Positions 6,357 through 12,575 of a stretch of 12,575 bases of DNA are shown here, one piece after another. Every line of letters starts with the position of its first letter. Position 1 is the stretch's first letter. The position numbers and the translations under genes were made by a program. Below the pieces are notes generated by a model that was not told where the DNA came from, ran no database searches, and was given only the letters and a program-made list of their open reading frames with translations. The DNA is from Methanospirillum hungatei. GTDB taxonomy: Archaea; Halobacteriota; Methanomicrobia; Methanomicrobiales; Methanospirillaceae. The DNA is taken from contig NZ_JAIWNS010000151.1 in assembly GCF_020216685.1 (NCBI RefSeq), forward strand, positions 1 to 12,575. The letters run 5' to 3'.

Positions 6357-7413
6357 GTGTTTCTTCGGGAAATACCATTACCGCTGATGCCTTGAATGCA
6401 ATAAAGATGGTATCCCCCTCATCAATCCTGAGTTCGTACAAACTCTGAATGGTTAGAACACCAGTTAGGAAAATTCCACAATCAATTACTACCCATGCAA
6501 TGGATCCCATTCGTCTTATCTTTGTTACCGTTGCCATGAGGACATTTCGTGCACTGGATTTCAAAGGTTCGCGTGAAAAGATGAGAGCATCAGGTCTGAT
6601 ACCACATTGAACCGGGCCGGTATATGGGGTGATGACATGTATTTTTACCTGACCAATCCTGATCACCTTCCCCTCATGACTATCCATTGCAATACCGGAG
6701 AATAAATTTTCCATTCCGGTGAAGGCAGCAACAAAGGGTGTTTTGGGGTTTTGAAAGATCTCATCAGGACTTCCAATTTGCACGATGGCTCCATTGTCCA
6801 TGACTGCTGTTCGGTGCCCAAGTGAGATAAGATCCTCTGCATGATGCGTGATATGAATGACAGACACACCTGTAAGCATAGGGATTCTTGCTAACTCATT
6901 TCGCATTTTTTTATGAGTGATGGCGTCAAGAGCGGACAATGGTTCATCGAGCAGAAGAATCCGCGGTTTTATGACAAGGGCACGGGCAATGGCTACCCGT
7001 TGCTGTTCTCCGCCACTTAGGGTATCCGGACGACGGGATAAGAGGTGGGTAATTCCAAGAAGTGAAGCAATACCTTCCGTCGCTTTTCTGATGTCATGAG
7101 ATGGGTGCCTGAGTTGTCTCAGTCCAAATCCAATGTTTTTCTCTATGTTCAGATATGGAAAAAGCATGTAATCCTGGTATACCATCCCTATATGCCGAAG
7201 TCGTGCCGGCCGATCCGTTATGTCAGTACCATCCAGAATTATCTTTCCGGAATCTGGAGAATAAATTCCCGCTATAGTCTCGAGTAATAGGCTCTTTCCA
7301 GCTCCCGAAGGTCCAAGAATGATAAAATATTCACTATCATCTATTGTCAGGGTCACATTCCTGAGATGAAAATCACCGAGGGTTTTGGATAATCCCATAA
7401 TTTCTAGTGGCAC
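6346..7413 (-). CDS. modC: Molybdate/tungstate ABC transporter, ATP-binding protein
   Basis: The 355-residue protein is a ModC/WtpC-type ATPase that powers oxyanion import from the cytoplasmic face. Motifs in order: Walker A GPSGAGKS (34-41), Q-loop VYQDY (Q80), signature LSGGEQQR (132-139), Walker B ILLLDEP (152-158), D-loop SALD (160-163) and H-loop ITHH (H190). Residues from about 260 on form a TOBE/MOP-like domain ([10 protein letters not shown] and after), which in this family can bind oxyanion or regulate transport. The start is a GTG that shares one base with the modB stop (TAGTG), and AAGGAAGG lies 5 nt upstream. The ending abuts the fwdC terminator. Which metal oxyanion is carried cannot be told from this subunit. 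Confidence 0.88.
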   Translation of the reverse strand: MPLEIMGLSKTLGDFHLRNVTLTIDDSEYFIILGPSGAGKSLLLETIAGIYSPDSGKIILDGTDITDRPARLRHIGMVYQDYMLFPYLNIEKNIGFGLRQLRHPSHDIRKATEGIASLLGITHLLSRRPDTLSGGEQQRVAIARALVIKPRILLLDEPLSALDAITHKKMRNELARIPMLTGVSVIHITHHAEDLISLGHRTAVMDNGAIVQIGSPDEIFQNPKTPFVAAFTGMENLFSGIAMDSHEGKVIRIGQVKIHVITPYTGPVQCGIRPDALIFSREPLKSSARNVLMATVTKIRRMGSIAWVVIDCGIFLTGVLTIQSLYELRIDEGDTIFIAFKASAVMVFPEETQKK

Positions 7414-8222
7414 TATACCTTCCTTTTTACTCCAAACCAGTGTTCAAAGACAAGTAATGTTCCTACCGAGATTGCCATTAAAATGGTCGCTGACGCAATG
7501 GCCAGGTCAAGATCCCCGGTTGAGATATTCAGATACAGGGCTATTGGCAATGTCTCAGTTTTCATCTTGGTTGCACCAGCGAGCATTAGGACAGCTCCAA
7601 ACTCTCCCATGGCTTTAGACCAGGTGATGGTAAGTCCTGCAAGAAGAGCCTGGTGGGACATGGGAAGACTGACCTGCAAAAATACGGCAGATTCAGATGC
7701 TCCAAGTGTTCTTGCCACATGCTCATACCGGGGAGGTACTGAATCAAAAGCAGACCGCATGACTCTGATTAGATACGGAACATTTACAAAAAACTGAGCG
7801 ATAACAATTGCGGTGGTGGTATACACAATATCAATCCCGATAAAGCGGAGAATATTACCGAAAAAAGATGGTCCGAAGAATATCAGAAGGGCAATACCAG
7901 CGACCAGTGGTGGGAGGGAGAGGGGAAGGCTGATGACCATACCCATGAATCCTGATGTTGGAAAGTGGTATCGGGAAAGTGCATATGCAACAGGGAGAGC
8001 AATAACGGCGCAGAATATGGTAGAGATGAGTGATGTGATCAGGGACAGTTGAATCGAAAACAAAATCTCTTCGGAAGTTAGTGCCCGGATAAGGGCATGT
8101 GTGTCAGGCCAGAGGACGAGACTCGTAAATACCAGGCAGAATAGGAGTATCAGAGATCCAGAGAGGAGAATTAGAAAACCCTGAAACCAGGAGCCAGAAT
8201 ACACCTTAAATTTCCCTTTCAT
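7413..8222 (-). CDS. modB: Molybdate/tungstate ABC transporter, permease
   Basis: The 269-residue integral membrane protein has about six hydrophobic segments (roughly residues 14-38, 55-82, 91-117, 131-155, 190-215 and 238-260). The cytoplasmic EAA loop that docks on the ATPase is at residues 167-187, EHVARTLGASESAVFLQVSLP. The segment GEFGAVLMLAGATKMKTETLPIALY (206-230) is characteristic of ModB/WtpB permeases. ATG 8222 lacks an obvious ribosome binding site. A CATATATG box (8273-8280 on the plus strand) could give this gene and modC their own start, 51 bp upstream. The gene is coupled to modC by the one-base overlap. Confidence 0.88.
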   Translation of the reverse strand: MKGKFKVYSGSWFQGFLILLSGSLILLFCLVFTSLVLWPDTHALIRALTSEEILFSIQLSLITSLISTIFCAVIALPVAYALSRYHFPTSGFMGMVISLPLSLPPLVAGIALLIFFGPSFFGNILRFIGIDIVYTTTAIVIAQFFVNVPYLIRVMRSAFDSVPPRYEHVARTLGASESAVFLQVSLPMSHQALLAGLTITWSKAMGEFGAVLMLAGATKMKTETLPIALYLNISTGDLDLAIASATILMAISVGTLLVFEHWFGVKRKV

Positions 8223-8398
8223 GGATTCGGGATACAGAATGTAATTTTTCGAATTATCTTGTTTACCAAAACCATATATGCATGCGAATCCGGACGACTG
8301 GATTTTATGGAGTGAGAGGTTTTATTGCATGGTACTTTCAAAAAGACAGGAAAGAGGGTGTAAAATATCCCTTTTAATAAAATCATATGTTTTTTCAC
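8223..8398 (-). promoter_or_regulatory. modA-modB spacer with possible internal promoter
   Basis: This 176-bp spacer is unusually long for genes of one transporter. On the minus strand it starts with a short T-poor stretch after the modA stop and contains a CATATATG TATA-like box (8280-8273). An inverted repeat GGATTCG (8223-8229) / CGAATCC (8285-8291) spans the leader up to the modB start. An independent or boosted modBC transcript is possible. Confidence 0.3.
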
Positions 8399-9193
8399 TC
8401 ATACCTTCAGATCAGCATAGGCTGGGTCCGGATAAACAGGGAAACCATGCTTTTTAAATACTGCCTTTCCTTCATCTGATGAAACAAAGTCTACAAATTC
8501 CTGTGCATGCTCTTTCTGTGTAGTAAAGGTGGTCCGGCCGATGGGTACAACAAGTGCAAGGCTTTCGTCATCAGGTAATTGAACGGATTCTATCTCATCT
8601 CCTTTTATCTGGTCAATGGTAATGAGACTTGCATCAACCTGCTTCAGTTTTAACGCAGTTACCACTTCATTTATCGTGGGTGCACGAAGGACGACATTTT
8701 TCTCAACATCCTCAGCAATACCCAGTTTTTCAAAAAGTTTCTGACCCTGTCTTCCTATAGCTGTTGTATTCACATCACCAAGTGCGAGCTTGAGTCCATC
8801 TTTGGTAAAGTCATAAATAGACTTAATTCCGTGTGGATTTCCTGGTTGAATACCGATCACCGGAACATGATAGGCAACATACACCGGATCAATTACCAGA
8901 CTCTTATTCTCTGCGATTGCATAATCAGGAGTGCCACCAGGAATAAAAACATCGCCCTTTTTGGTCAGTTCCATCTGAGTAATAAGAGTCCCGGATCCGG
9001 CGAAATTATATTCTACCTTAATACCTGTTTTTTCTTCAAAAAAGGTTCCGATTTCTGTCATCGGCTCTTTCAGTCCAGCTCCCGCATACACAAAGAGTGT
9101 ATCAGACTCTAAAGCTCCATACACCGGAGCAGACATGAACGCAAATAGGAAGAAGAGTACAAGTCCTGTTAAGAGACATGATCGATACTTCAT
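8399..9193 (-). CDS. modA: Molybdate/tungstate ABC transporter, substrate-binding protein
   Basis: The product belongs to the ModA-like extracellular solute-binding proteins that capture molybdate or tungstate outside the membrane. The frame is open further upstream to 9370, but ATG 9193 is chosen because it directly starts a signal peptide (MKYRSCLLTG, a hydrophobic core to about residue 22, likely cleavage after VYG) and leads into the mature N-terminus LFVYAGAGLKEPMTEI. The 264-residue length fits. Family segments include EYNFAGSGTLITQM (61-74), KKGDVFIPGG and a C-terminal VVPIGRTTFTTQ-to-FKKHGFPVYPD region. There is no lipobox cysteine at the cleavage site and no C-terminal membrane segment, so how it is retained is unclear. 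It is first in the modABC order and divergent from the first moeA. WtpA-type annotation is less likely from the N-terminal motif. Confidence 0.87.
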   Translation of the reverse strand: MKYRSCLLTGLVLFFLFAFMSAPVYGALESDTLFVYAGAGLKEPMTEIGTFFEEKTGIKVEYNFAGSGTLITQMELTKKGDVFIPGGTPDYAIAENKSLVIDPVYVAYHVPVIGIQPGNPHGIKSIYDFTKDGLKLALGDVNTTAIGRQGQKLFEKLGIAEDVEKNVVLRAPTINEVVTALKLKQVDASLITIDQIKGDEIESVQLPDDESLALVVPIGRTTFTTQKEHAQEFVDFVSSDEGKAVFKKHGFPVYPDPAYADLKV

Positions 9194-9215
9194 CTGTACT
9201 ACTAGCCAACTGATA

Positions 9216-9224
9216 ACATATAAT
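9216..9224 (-). promoter_or_regulatory. TATA box of modA
   Basis: On the minus strand ATTATATGT (9224-9216) is about 27-30 bp before ATG 9193, so the transcript would have a leader of only a few bases or none. This supports the chosen modA start over the longer reading frame. Confidence 0.45.
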
Positions 9225-9433
9225 GATTTCTTTTTGATTAAAGTTAGTGACATTAAATTCATTTCATGCGAAAACCTACTTAGTAAATTACATTCAAAGG
9301 GCGAGAGAAGTATAGTAATACAGAGTATCCGAAAATGATCCTGAAAATCACTAGGAAATTTGATCCTCATTCAAGGACCTTGGTTTAAAATTATCTCCAT
9401 GGAAAATGATTTTTTCAAAAGGCTACATGGATC

Positions 9434-9441
9434 ATTATATT
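9434..9441 (+). promoter_or_regulatory. TATA box of the first moeA
   Basis: ATTATATT (9434-9441) is about 25 bp before ATG 9464, predicting a leaderless or nearly leaderless mRNA; no ribosome binding site is visible at that ATG. Together with the modA box, this makes the 270-bp gap 9194-9463 a divergent promoter region. I see no clear operator palindrome in it. Confidence 0.4.
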
Positions 9442-9463
9442 CCCAAATCCGGTCACAACTATC

Positions 9464-10864
9464 ATGGAGTATTTATCGTATTGTGAAATGAACATGTATA
9501 AAACTCGGGTATGTATGGAATTCATGCAGAATAAAAAACACATTTATTTATCAGGTACTTTTAATCAGACTCAAAATACTACGCAGAACAGTTCTTTTGA
9601 CACTGTACCAATATGTTCAGCTTCAATTGAGGATGCTGTCAACCTGATACGACAAATTGCTCCGGATACGCAAATCGAAACCAGATATATTGATGAAGCC
9701 GATGGCTATACCCTGGGAGCTCCGGTTTTTTGCAGATATGATATTCCGGGTTTTGATCGCTCAACAAAAGACGGCTTTGCAGTCCGAGCTGAAGATACTA
9801 AAGATGCCACACCAGAAAACCCGATCCGGTTAACCTTTTCAGGATCGATACAGAACGGCTATTCACCTTCTCATATCCTCACGAAAGGGTCCTGTATGGG
9901 CATTACAACCGGGGGAGCATTACCAAATGGTTCAGATGCTGTTGTAATGTTGGAGTATGCTTGTTTTAAAGAAACATACGTGGAGATTTACTGCCCGGTG
10001 GTTCCGGGAGATAATGTCATCAGAAAGGATGAAGATGCGAAAGCAGGAGAAATTATCTTCCCTGAAGGAAAGATACTACGTCCCCAGGATATCGGAGTTC
10101 TTGCAGGATTTGGAATCTGTACTGTACAGGTCAGGGCCATGCCGGTTATTGGAATCCTTTCAACCGGGCCAGAACTTGTCCCTGCAGATGGGAGGCCTAA
10201 GAGAGGGGAAGTCAGAGAGACCAATTCATACCTTATTTCAGCATTGTGCAGAAAACTCGGAGCTCTGCCCAAACGGTATGGTATTGCCTGGGAGGGGATG
10301 GCTGATCTATCTAACATGCTTTGCACGGCTGTTTCAGAATGTGATGCAATCATTATCAGCGGGGGAAGCGCCCATGATGAGCGTGATCGTACGGCTGAAG
10401 TAATCTCACATTATGGATCTATCCTCTTGTCAGGTATGTCCATTTCTCCGAGGAAAAAGATGGTAATTGGAGCAATTCGAGGTAAACCGATTATTGGTCT
10501 GCCGGGTCACCCGGCATCAGTGTATTTGTTGTTATTGCTTGTGGTTTCAAATCTCATCCAGGCAATGAAAGGTTCTGTGACACAAGGCCTTTTAAAAGAA
10601 CACGCAATCGCAGGAGATGACATGAAAGCTCATCCCGATCGTGAGTATCACATCCCAGTACGGATTGACAATGGCTATGTCTTTTCATTAAGCCGGAAAG
10701 CAGGTCTTGTTAGTCTACTTACCCATTGCGACGGAATTGTCCATATCCCCCAGGGAAGCAGAGGAATTAAAAAGGGTGAACAGGTGGATGTCATGGATCT
10801 TACCATGATTCGATCACCTTTTCATATACATCCACATGATCAGTACGATGCAAAATTATTTTAA
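9464..10864 (+). CDS. moeA: MoeA paralogue 1, molybdopterin molybdenumtransferase-like
   Basis: MoeA inserts molybdate (or tungstate) into adenylylated molybdopterin. Visible MoeA segments: DIPGFDRSTKDGFAVRAEDT (93-112), TTGGALPNGSDAVVMLEY (148-165), RPQDIGVLAGFG (206-217), ILSTGPELVP (231-240), ISGGSAHDERDRT (298-310) with D308 in the place of a conserved acidic residue, and IIGLPGHPAS (343-352). The usual PGKP motif before that last segment reads SPRKKM (328-333), an atypical substitution. The C-terminal domain (about 390-445) is complete, with about 20 extra residues at the end. The N-terminal 50 residues are not part of the MoeA fold; Met 18 or Met 21 are alternative starts, but the TATA box position favours ATG 9464. 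The gene diverges from modA. Confidence 0.87.
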   Translation: MEYLSYCEMNMYKTRVCMEFMQNKKHIYLSGTFNQTQNTTQNSSFDTVPICSASIEDAVNLIRQIAPDTQIETRYIDEADGYTLGAPVFCRYDIPGFDRSTKDGFAVRAEDTKDATPENPIRLTFSGSIQNGYSPSHILTKGSCMGITTGGALPNGSDAVVMLEYACFKETYVEIYCPVVPGDNVIRKDEDAKAGEIIFPEGKILRPQDIGVLAGFGICTVQVRAMPVIGILSTGPELVPADGRPKRGEVRETNSYLISALCRKLGALPKRYGIAWEGMADLSNMLCTAVSECDAIIISGGSAHDERDRTAEVISHYGSILLSGMSISPRKKMVIGAIRGKPIIGLPGHPASVYLLLLLVVSNLIQAMKGSVTQGLLKEHAIAGDDMKAHPDREYHIPVRIDNGYVFSLSRKAGLVSLLTHCDGIVHIPQGSRGIKKGEQVDVMDLTMIRSPFHIHPHDQYDAKLF

Positions 10865-11005
10865 AAAAATGCAATTTATGGTGAGTTTAAAAAATTTGTT
10901 ATTTGAAGTACCCAAAAACGGTATCAAGTTAATCAAATTCATCATTTTCCCTTAAAATTAAATAAGTTAATTAAATCACAGATATCGTAAATGAAAATAA
11001 GTATT
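10865..11005. other. AT-rich spacer after the first moeA
   Basis: This stretch is very AT-rich and holds no convincing gene. It contains one reverse-strand copy of the spacer repeat found near fwdD (TTTATGGTGAG, 10876-10886). No clear terminator hairpin for moeA is seen; the A-rich end just after the stop is on the wrong strand for a T tract. Confidence 0.4.
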
Positions 11006-11013
11006 TTTAAATA
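11004..11013 (+). promoter_or_regulatory. TATA box of the candidate RNA / second moeA
   Basis: TTTTTAAATA at 11004-11013, preceded by a purine/A-rich BRE-like GAAAATAAG, is a near-consensus archaeal TATA box. It predicts a transcription start around 11033-11036, exactly where the first hairpin of the candidate RNA begins. Confidence 0.55.
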
Positions 11014-11034
11014 CTCTTTCTATCATATATGTGG

Positions 11035-11176
11035 TGCTGACTCTTGTCAGCAAAACTCGGTGCGGTCATCAGGTTACCTTGAGATCCAGTAATACCGATC
11101 GTGAGAAAGCTCCGAACCGGTTCCTGATGACCATTTCAATATAATTATGCCTCCTTAAAGGAGGTTTTCTAGTTTT
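11035..11176 (+). ncRNA. Candidate structured RNA upstream of the second moeA (small RNA or riboswitch)
   Basis: A 7-bp hairpin, TGCTGAC/GTCAGCA with a TCTT loop (11035-11052), is followed by a perfect 10-bp stem: GGTCATCAGG (11064-11073) with CCTGATGACC (11123-11132). This stem encloses 49 nt rich in short pairings, including the self-complementary AACCGGTT (11115-11122). TCGGT (11057-11061) could pair with ACCGA (11094-11098) as a pseudoknot. The segment is clearly GC-richer than both flanks and has a TATA box at the right distance upstream. It ends with a terminator-like hairpin. No tRNA, 5S, SRP or RNase P signature is seen, and I see no ACA box or proper C/D boxes. It could be a free small RNA or a leader controlling moeA. 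The Moco riboswitch consensus as I remember it does not match. Confidence 0.55.
11149..11176 (+). terminator. Hairpin plus T-rich tail between the RNA and moeA
   Basis: CCTCCT (11150-11155) pairs with AGGAGG (11159-11164) over a 3-nt loop, followed by TTTT, CTAG, TTTT. This is a compact intrinsic-terminator shape. The GGAGG arm resembles a ribosome binding site but no start codon follows at a usable distance, so termination or attenuation is more likely than translation control. Confidence 0.5.
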
Positions 11177-11223
11177 ATTTCGAATTGTAATAGTTAATTA
11201 TCAGGAAGAATAAGTTATTATTG

Positions 11224-12525
11224 ATGAACAGTACACTCGGGAAGATCATCTCCAGTCACCCCCATGGACCGGATACCGTATTGTCAGATACGGTACATGG
11301 ACATGATACTGGCTCAGGACTTGGGAAAGGGAATAAATTGAGAACCTTTCTTTCAGAAAAGGCAGAACCTTTTTTTGATGTTGTTACAATTGACGAAGCA
11401 GTCAGAACTGTAAGAAGCATTGCAAAACAGACCGGAACGGAGACGATTATGATTGATGAAGCTGAGGGTCGGGTTTTAGCCGAATCAATCATCACACAGG
11501 AGAATATTCCGGGATTTGACAGATCCTGGAAAGATGGATATGCTGTGATTGCACAGGACACATATCCAGCGAAAGAAAATTCTCCGGTCATCCTTTCTCT
11601 TTGTGGTTCAATTGCTATGGGAAAGTCAAAGAAGGGGCAGATTCAGTCAGGGGAATGTATGTATATTCCCACTGGTGGTCAGATGCCGGATGGTGCTGAT
11701 GCAGTCGTTATGATTGAATATGCAGAGCAGGTTGGTGATAGGGTCCTCATTCGCCAACCGGTTGTTGTCCGGGAGAACGTAATTGCAAAAGATGAAGATT
11801 TTCATGCAGGAACCGTTATTTACCCGGTCGCTTCGACACTCAGGCCACAGGATATCGGAGTTCTCGCTGCAATTGGGAAAACGCGGATTTCCGTCCGAAA
11901 AAATCCCCGAATCGCCATTATATCAACCGGGGTCGAACTGGTTCCTGCAGAGGCGATACCACGGACAGGTGAAGTTCGTGAGGTGAATTCGCACCTGATA
12001 TCTGTTTTCCTACGAAAACAGGGAGCAATCCCGGTCAGGTACGGAATCATCAGAGATAATCTTGATGAATTAAAAAGTACGATTGAAACCGCTTCCTCTG
12101 AATGCGATGCAGTCATCGTGAGCGGAGGCAGCTCCAAAGATCGGAATGATATCACCTTCAGGGCGATTGCATCACTTGGTAAAGTATTTGTGCATGGAAT
12201 TTCCATTGCTCCTGGAAAGCCTACCATTATCGGACAATGCGGAGATGTCCCGGTAATCGGTCTTCCAGGTCATCCGGTATCGACATTCATGGTAATGACT
12301 TTGGTTGCCGTTCATCTGATCCAGGCCATGAAAGGAGCACCTTGTCAGCATATTTACAAAAAGACTATAAAAATGGCGACGGACCTCAAGTCAGAAGGAG
12401 GCCGTGAGCAGTATATCCGGGTACGTATTGAAAACGATGAAGCTACACCGGTTCTTGGAAAATCAGGACTGTTAAATACTCTCCTCCATAGTGATGGAAT
12501 TATCCATATTCCGACAGGAAAGTAA
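11224..12525 (+). CDS. moeA: MoeA paralogue 2, molybdopterin molybdenumtransferase, C-terminally truncated
   Basis: This second MoeA (433 residues from ATG 11224) shares many blocks with the upstream copy: NIPGFDRSWKDGYAV, YIPTGGQMPDGADAVVMIEYA, LRPQDIGVLAAIG, IISTGVELVPAE, VSGGSSKDRNDIT and VIGLPGHPVS. Unlike the first copy it keeps the standard APGKPT motif (residues 329-334), so it looks the more orthodox enzyme. About 50 N-terminal residues precede the MoeA fold; TTG 11338, behind a GGGAAAGGGA purine stretch, is an alternative start. The frame ends at TAA 12523-12525 in the middle of the family's final IPxGxxGxxKGExVxV segment; the missing residues are encoded just downstream in the same frame. 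The gene is therefore probably disrupted by a nonsense change, or the stop is a sequencing error. Two MoeA copies in archaea have been proposed to divide Mo and W; that is inference here. Confidence 0.85.
   Translation: MNSTLGKIISSHPHGPDTVLSDTVHGHDTGSGLGKGNKLRTFLSEKAEPFFDVVTIDEAVRTVRSIAKQTGTETIMIDEAEGRVLAESIITQENIPGFDRSWKDGYAVIAQDTYPAKENSPVILSLCGSIAMGKSKKGQIQSGECMYIPTGGQMPDGADAVVMIEYAEQVGDRVLIRQPVVVRENVIAKDEDFHAGTVIYPVASTLRPQDIGVLAAIGKTRISVRKNPRIAIISTGVELVPAEAIPRTGEVREVNSHLISVFLRKQGAIPVRYGIIRDNLDELKSTIETASSECDAVIVSGGSSKDRNDITFRAIASLGKVFVHGISIAPGKPTIIGQCGDVPVIGLPGHPVSTFMVMTLVAVHLIQAMKGAPCQHIYKKTIKMATDLKSEGGREQYIRVRIENDEATPVLGKSGLLNTLLHSDGIIHIPTGK
11274..11295. repeat. Inverted repeat TACCGTAT-N6-ATACGGTA
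   Basis: Perfect 8-bp arms at 11274-11281 and 11288-11295 flank a 6-nt spacer. It lies inside the poorly conserved N-terminal reading of the second moeA. It could be an operator or a leader hairpin if translation really starts at TTG 11338. Confidence 0.35.
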
Positions 12526-12567
12526 GGCCTTGTAAAGGGTGAAGAGGTAGAGGTGAGGCTCTGGTGA
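12526..12567 (+). pseudogene. Orphaned C-terminal codons of the second moeA
   Basis: In the same frame after TAA 12523-12525, thirteen codons read GLVKGEEVEVRLW before a TGA at 12565-12567. This continues the family's C-terminal pattern and aligns with GIKKGEQVDVMDL in the first MoeA. It is the remainder of the original reading frame, so the ancestral stop was most likely the TGA. Confidence 0.75.
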
Positions 12568-12575
12568 GCCGTTTT

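Noticed and set aside
9194..9370. Upstream extension of modA by 59 residues
   Set aside because: The signal peptide begins at ATG 9193 and a TATA box sits inside the extension at the right distance; the added residues are not family-like.
11035..11132. tRNA, H/ACA or C/D guide RNA
   Set aside because: There is no T-loop or acceptor geometry, no ACA after the lower stem, and the TGATGA and CTGA matches are in the wrong order and lie within stems.

Overview
The window looks like a methanogenic archaeon of the Methanomicrobiales, most like Methanospirillum. The reasons are a complete formylmethanofuran dehydrogenase gene set, archaeal-type TATA boxes a short distance from several start codons, T-tract terminators, and coding DNA of moderate GC set in very AT-rich spacers. 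The genus is an inference from overall character; no search was run. The window reads as a molybdenum/tungsten island: an enzyme that needs the pterin-bound metal, a transporter for the oxyanion, and two genes for putting the metal into the cofactor.

Left part (1-1887): a partial gene enters from the left edge on the minus strand. Next to it, also on the minus strand, is an FmdE-family zinc-ribbon protein gene. A 1-kb spacer follows, AT-rich but full of structure: a directional array of TTTTCACC-type repeats (two pairs spaced exactly 10 bp), a perfect palindrome, a terminator-like hairpin, a candidate structured RNA (about 1283-1413), and the promoter and hairpin-rich leader of the next operon.

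Centre (1888-6334): fwdD-fwdB-fwdA-fwdC form a tight plus-strand operon encoding the core of formylmethanofuran dehydrogenase, the CO2-fixing first step of methanogenesis. The ferredoxin-like subunits FwdF and FwdG are not in the window. FwdC carries an unusual C-terminal extension that looks like a helix-turn-helix. The operon ends in a long T tract that abuts a convergent transporter operon.

Right part (6346-12575): modA-modB-modC (minus strand) encode a molybdate/tungstate ABC importer. Diverging from modA is a moeA paralogue, followed by a second moeA paralogue. Between the two moeA genes sits a compact candidate RNA with its own TATA box, a 10-bp closing stem and a terminator-like hairpin. 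The second moeA has an in-frame TAA 13 codons before the position where homology suggests the protein should end. In the first moeA the PGKP motif is replaced.

Working model: ModABC imports molybdate or tungstate, the MoeA proteins insert the metal into molybdopterin, and FwdB with FwdD carries the resulting cofactor. The repeat array and the structured RNAs in the spacers are the parts not explained by known genes and are the best places to look for metal- or cofactor-responsive control.
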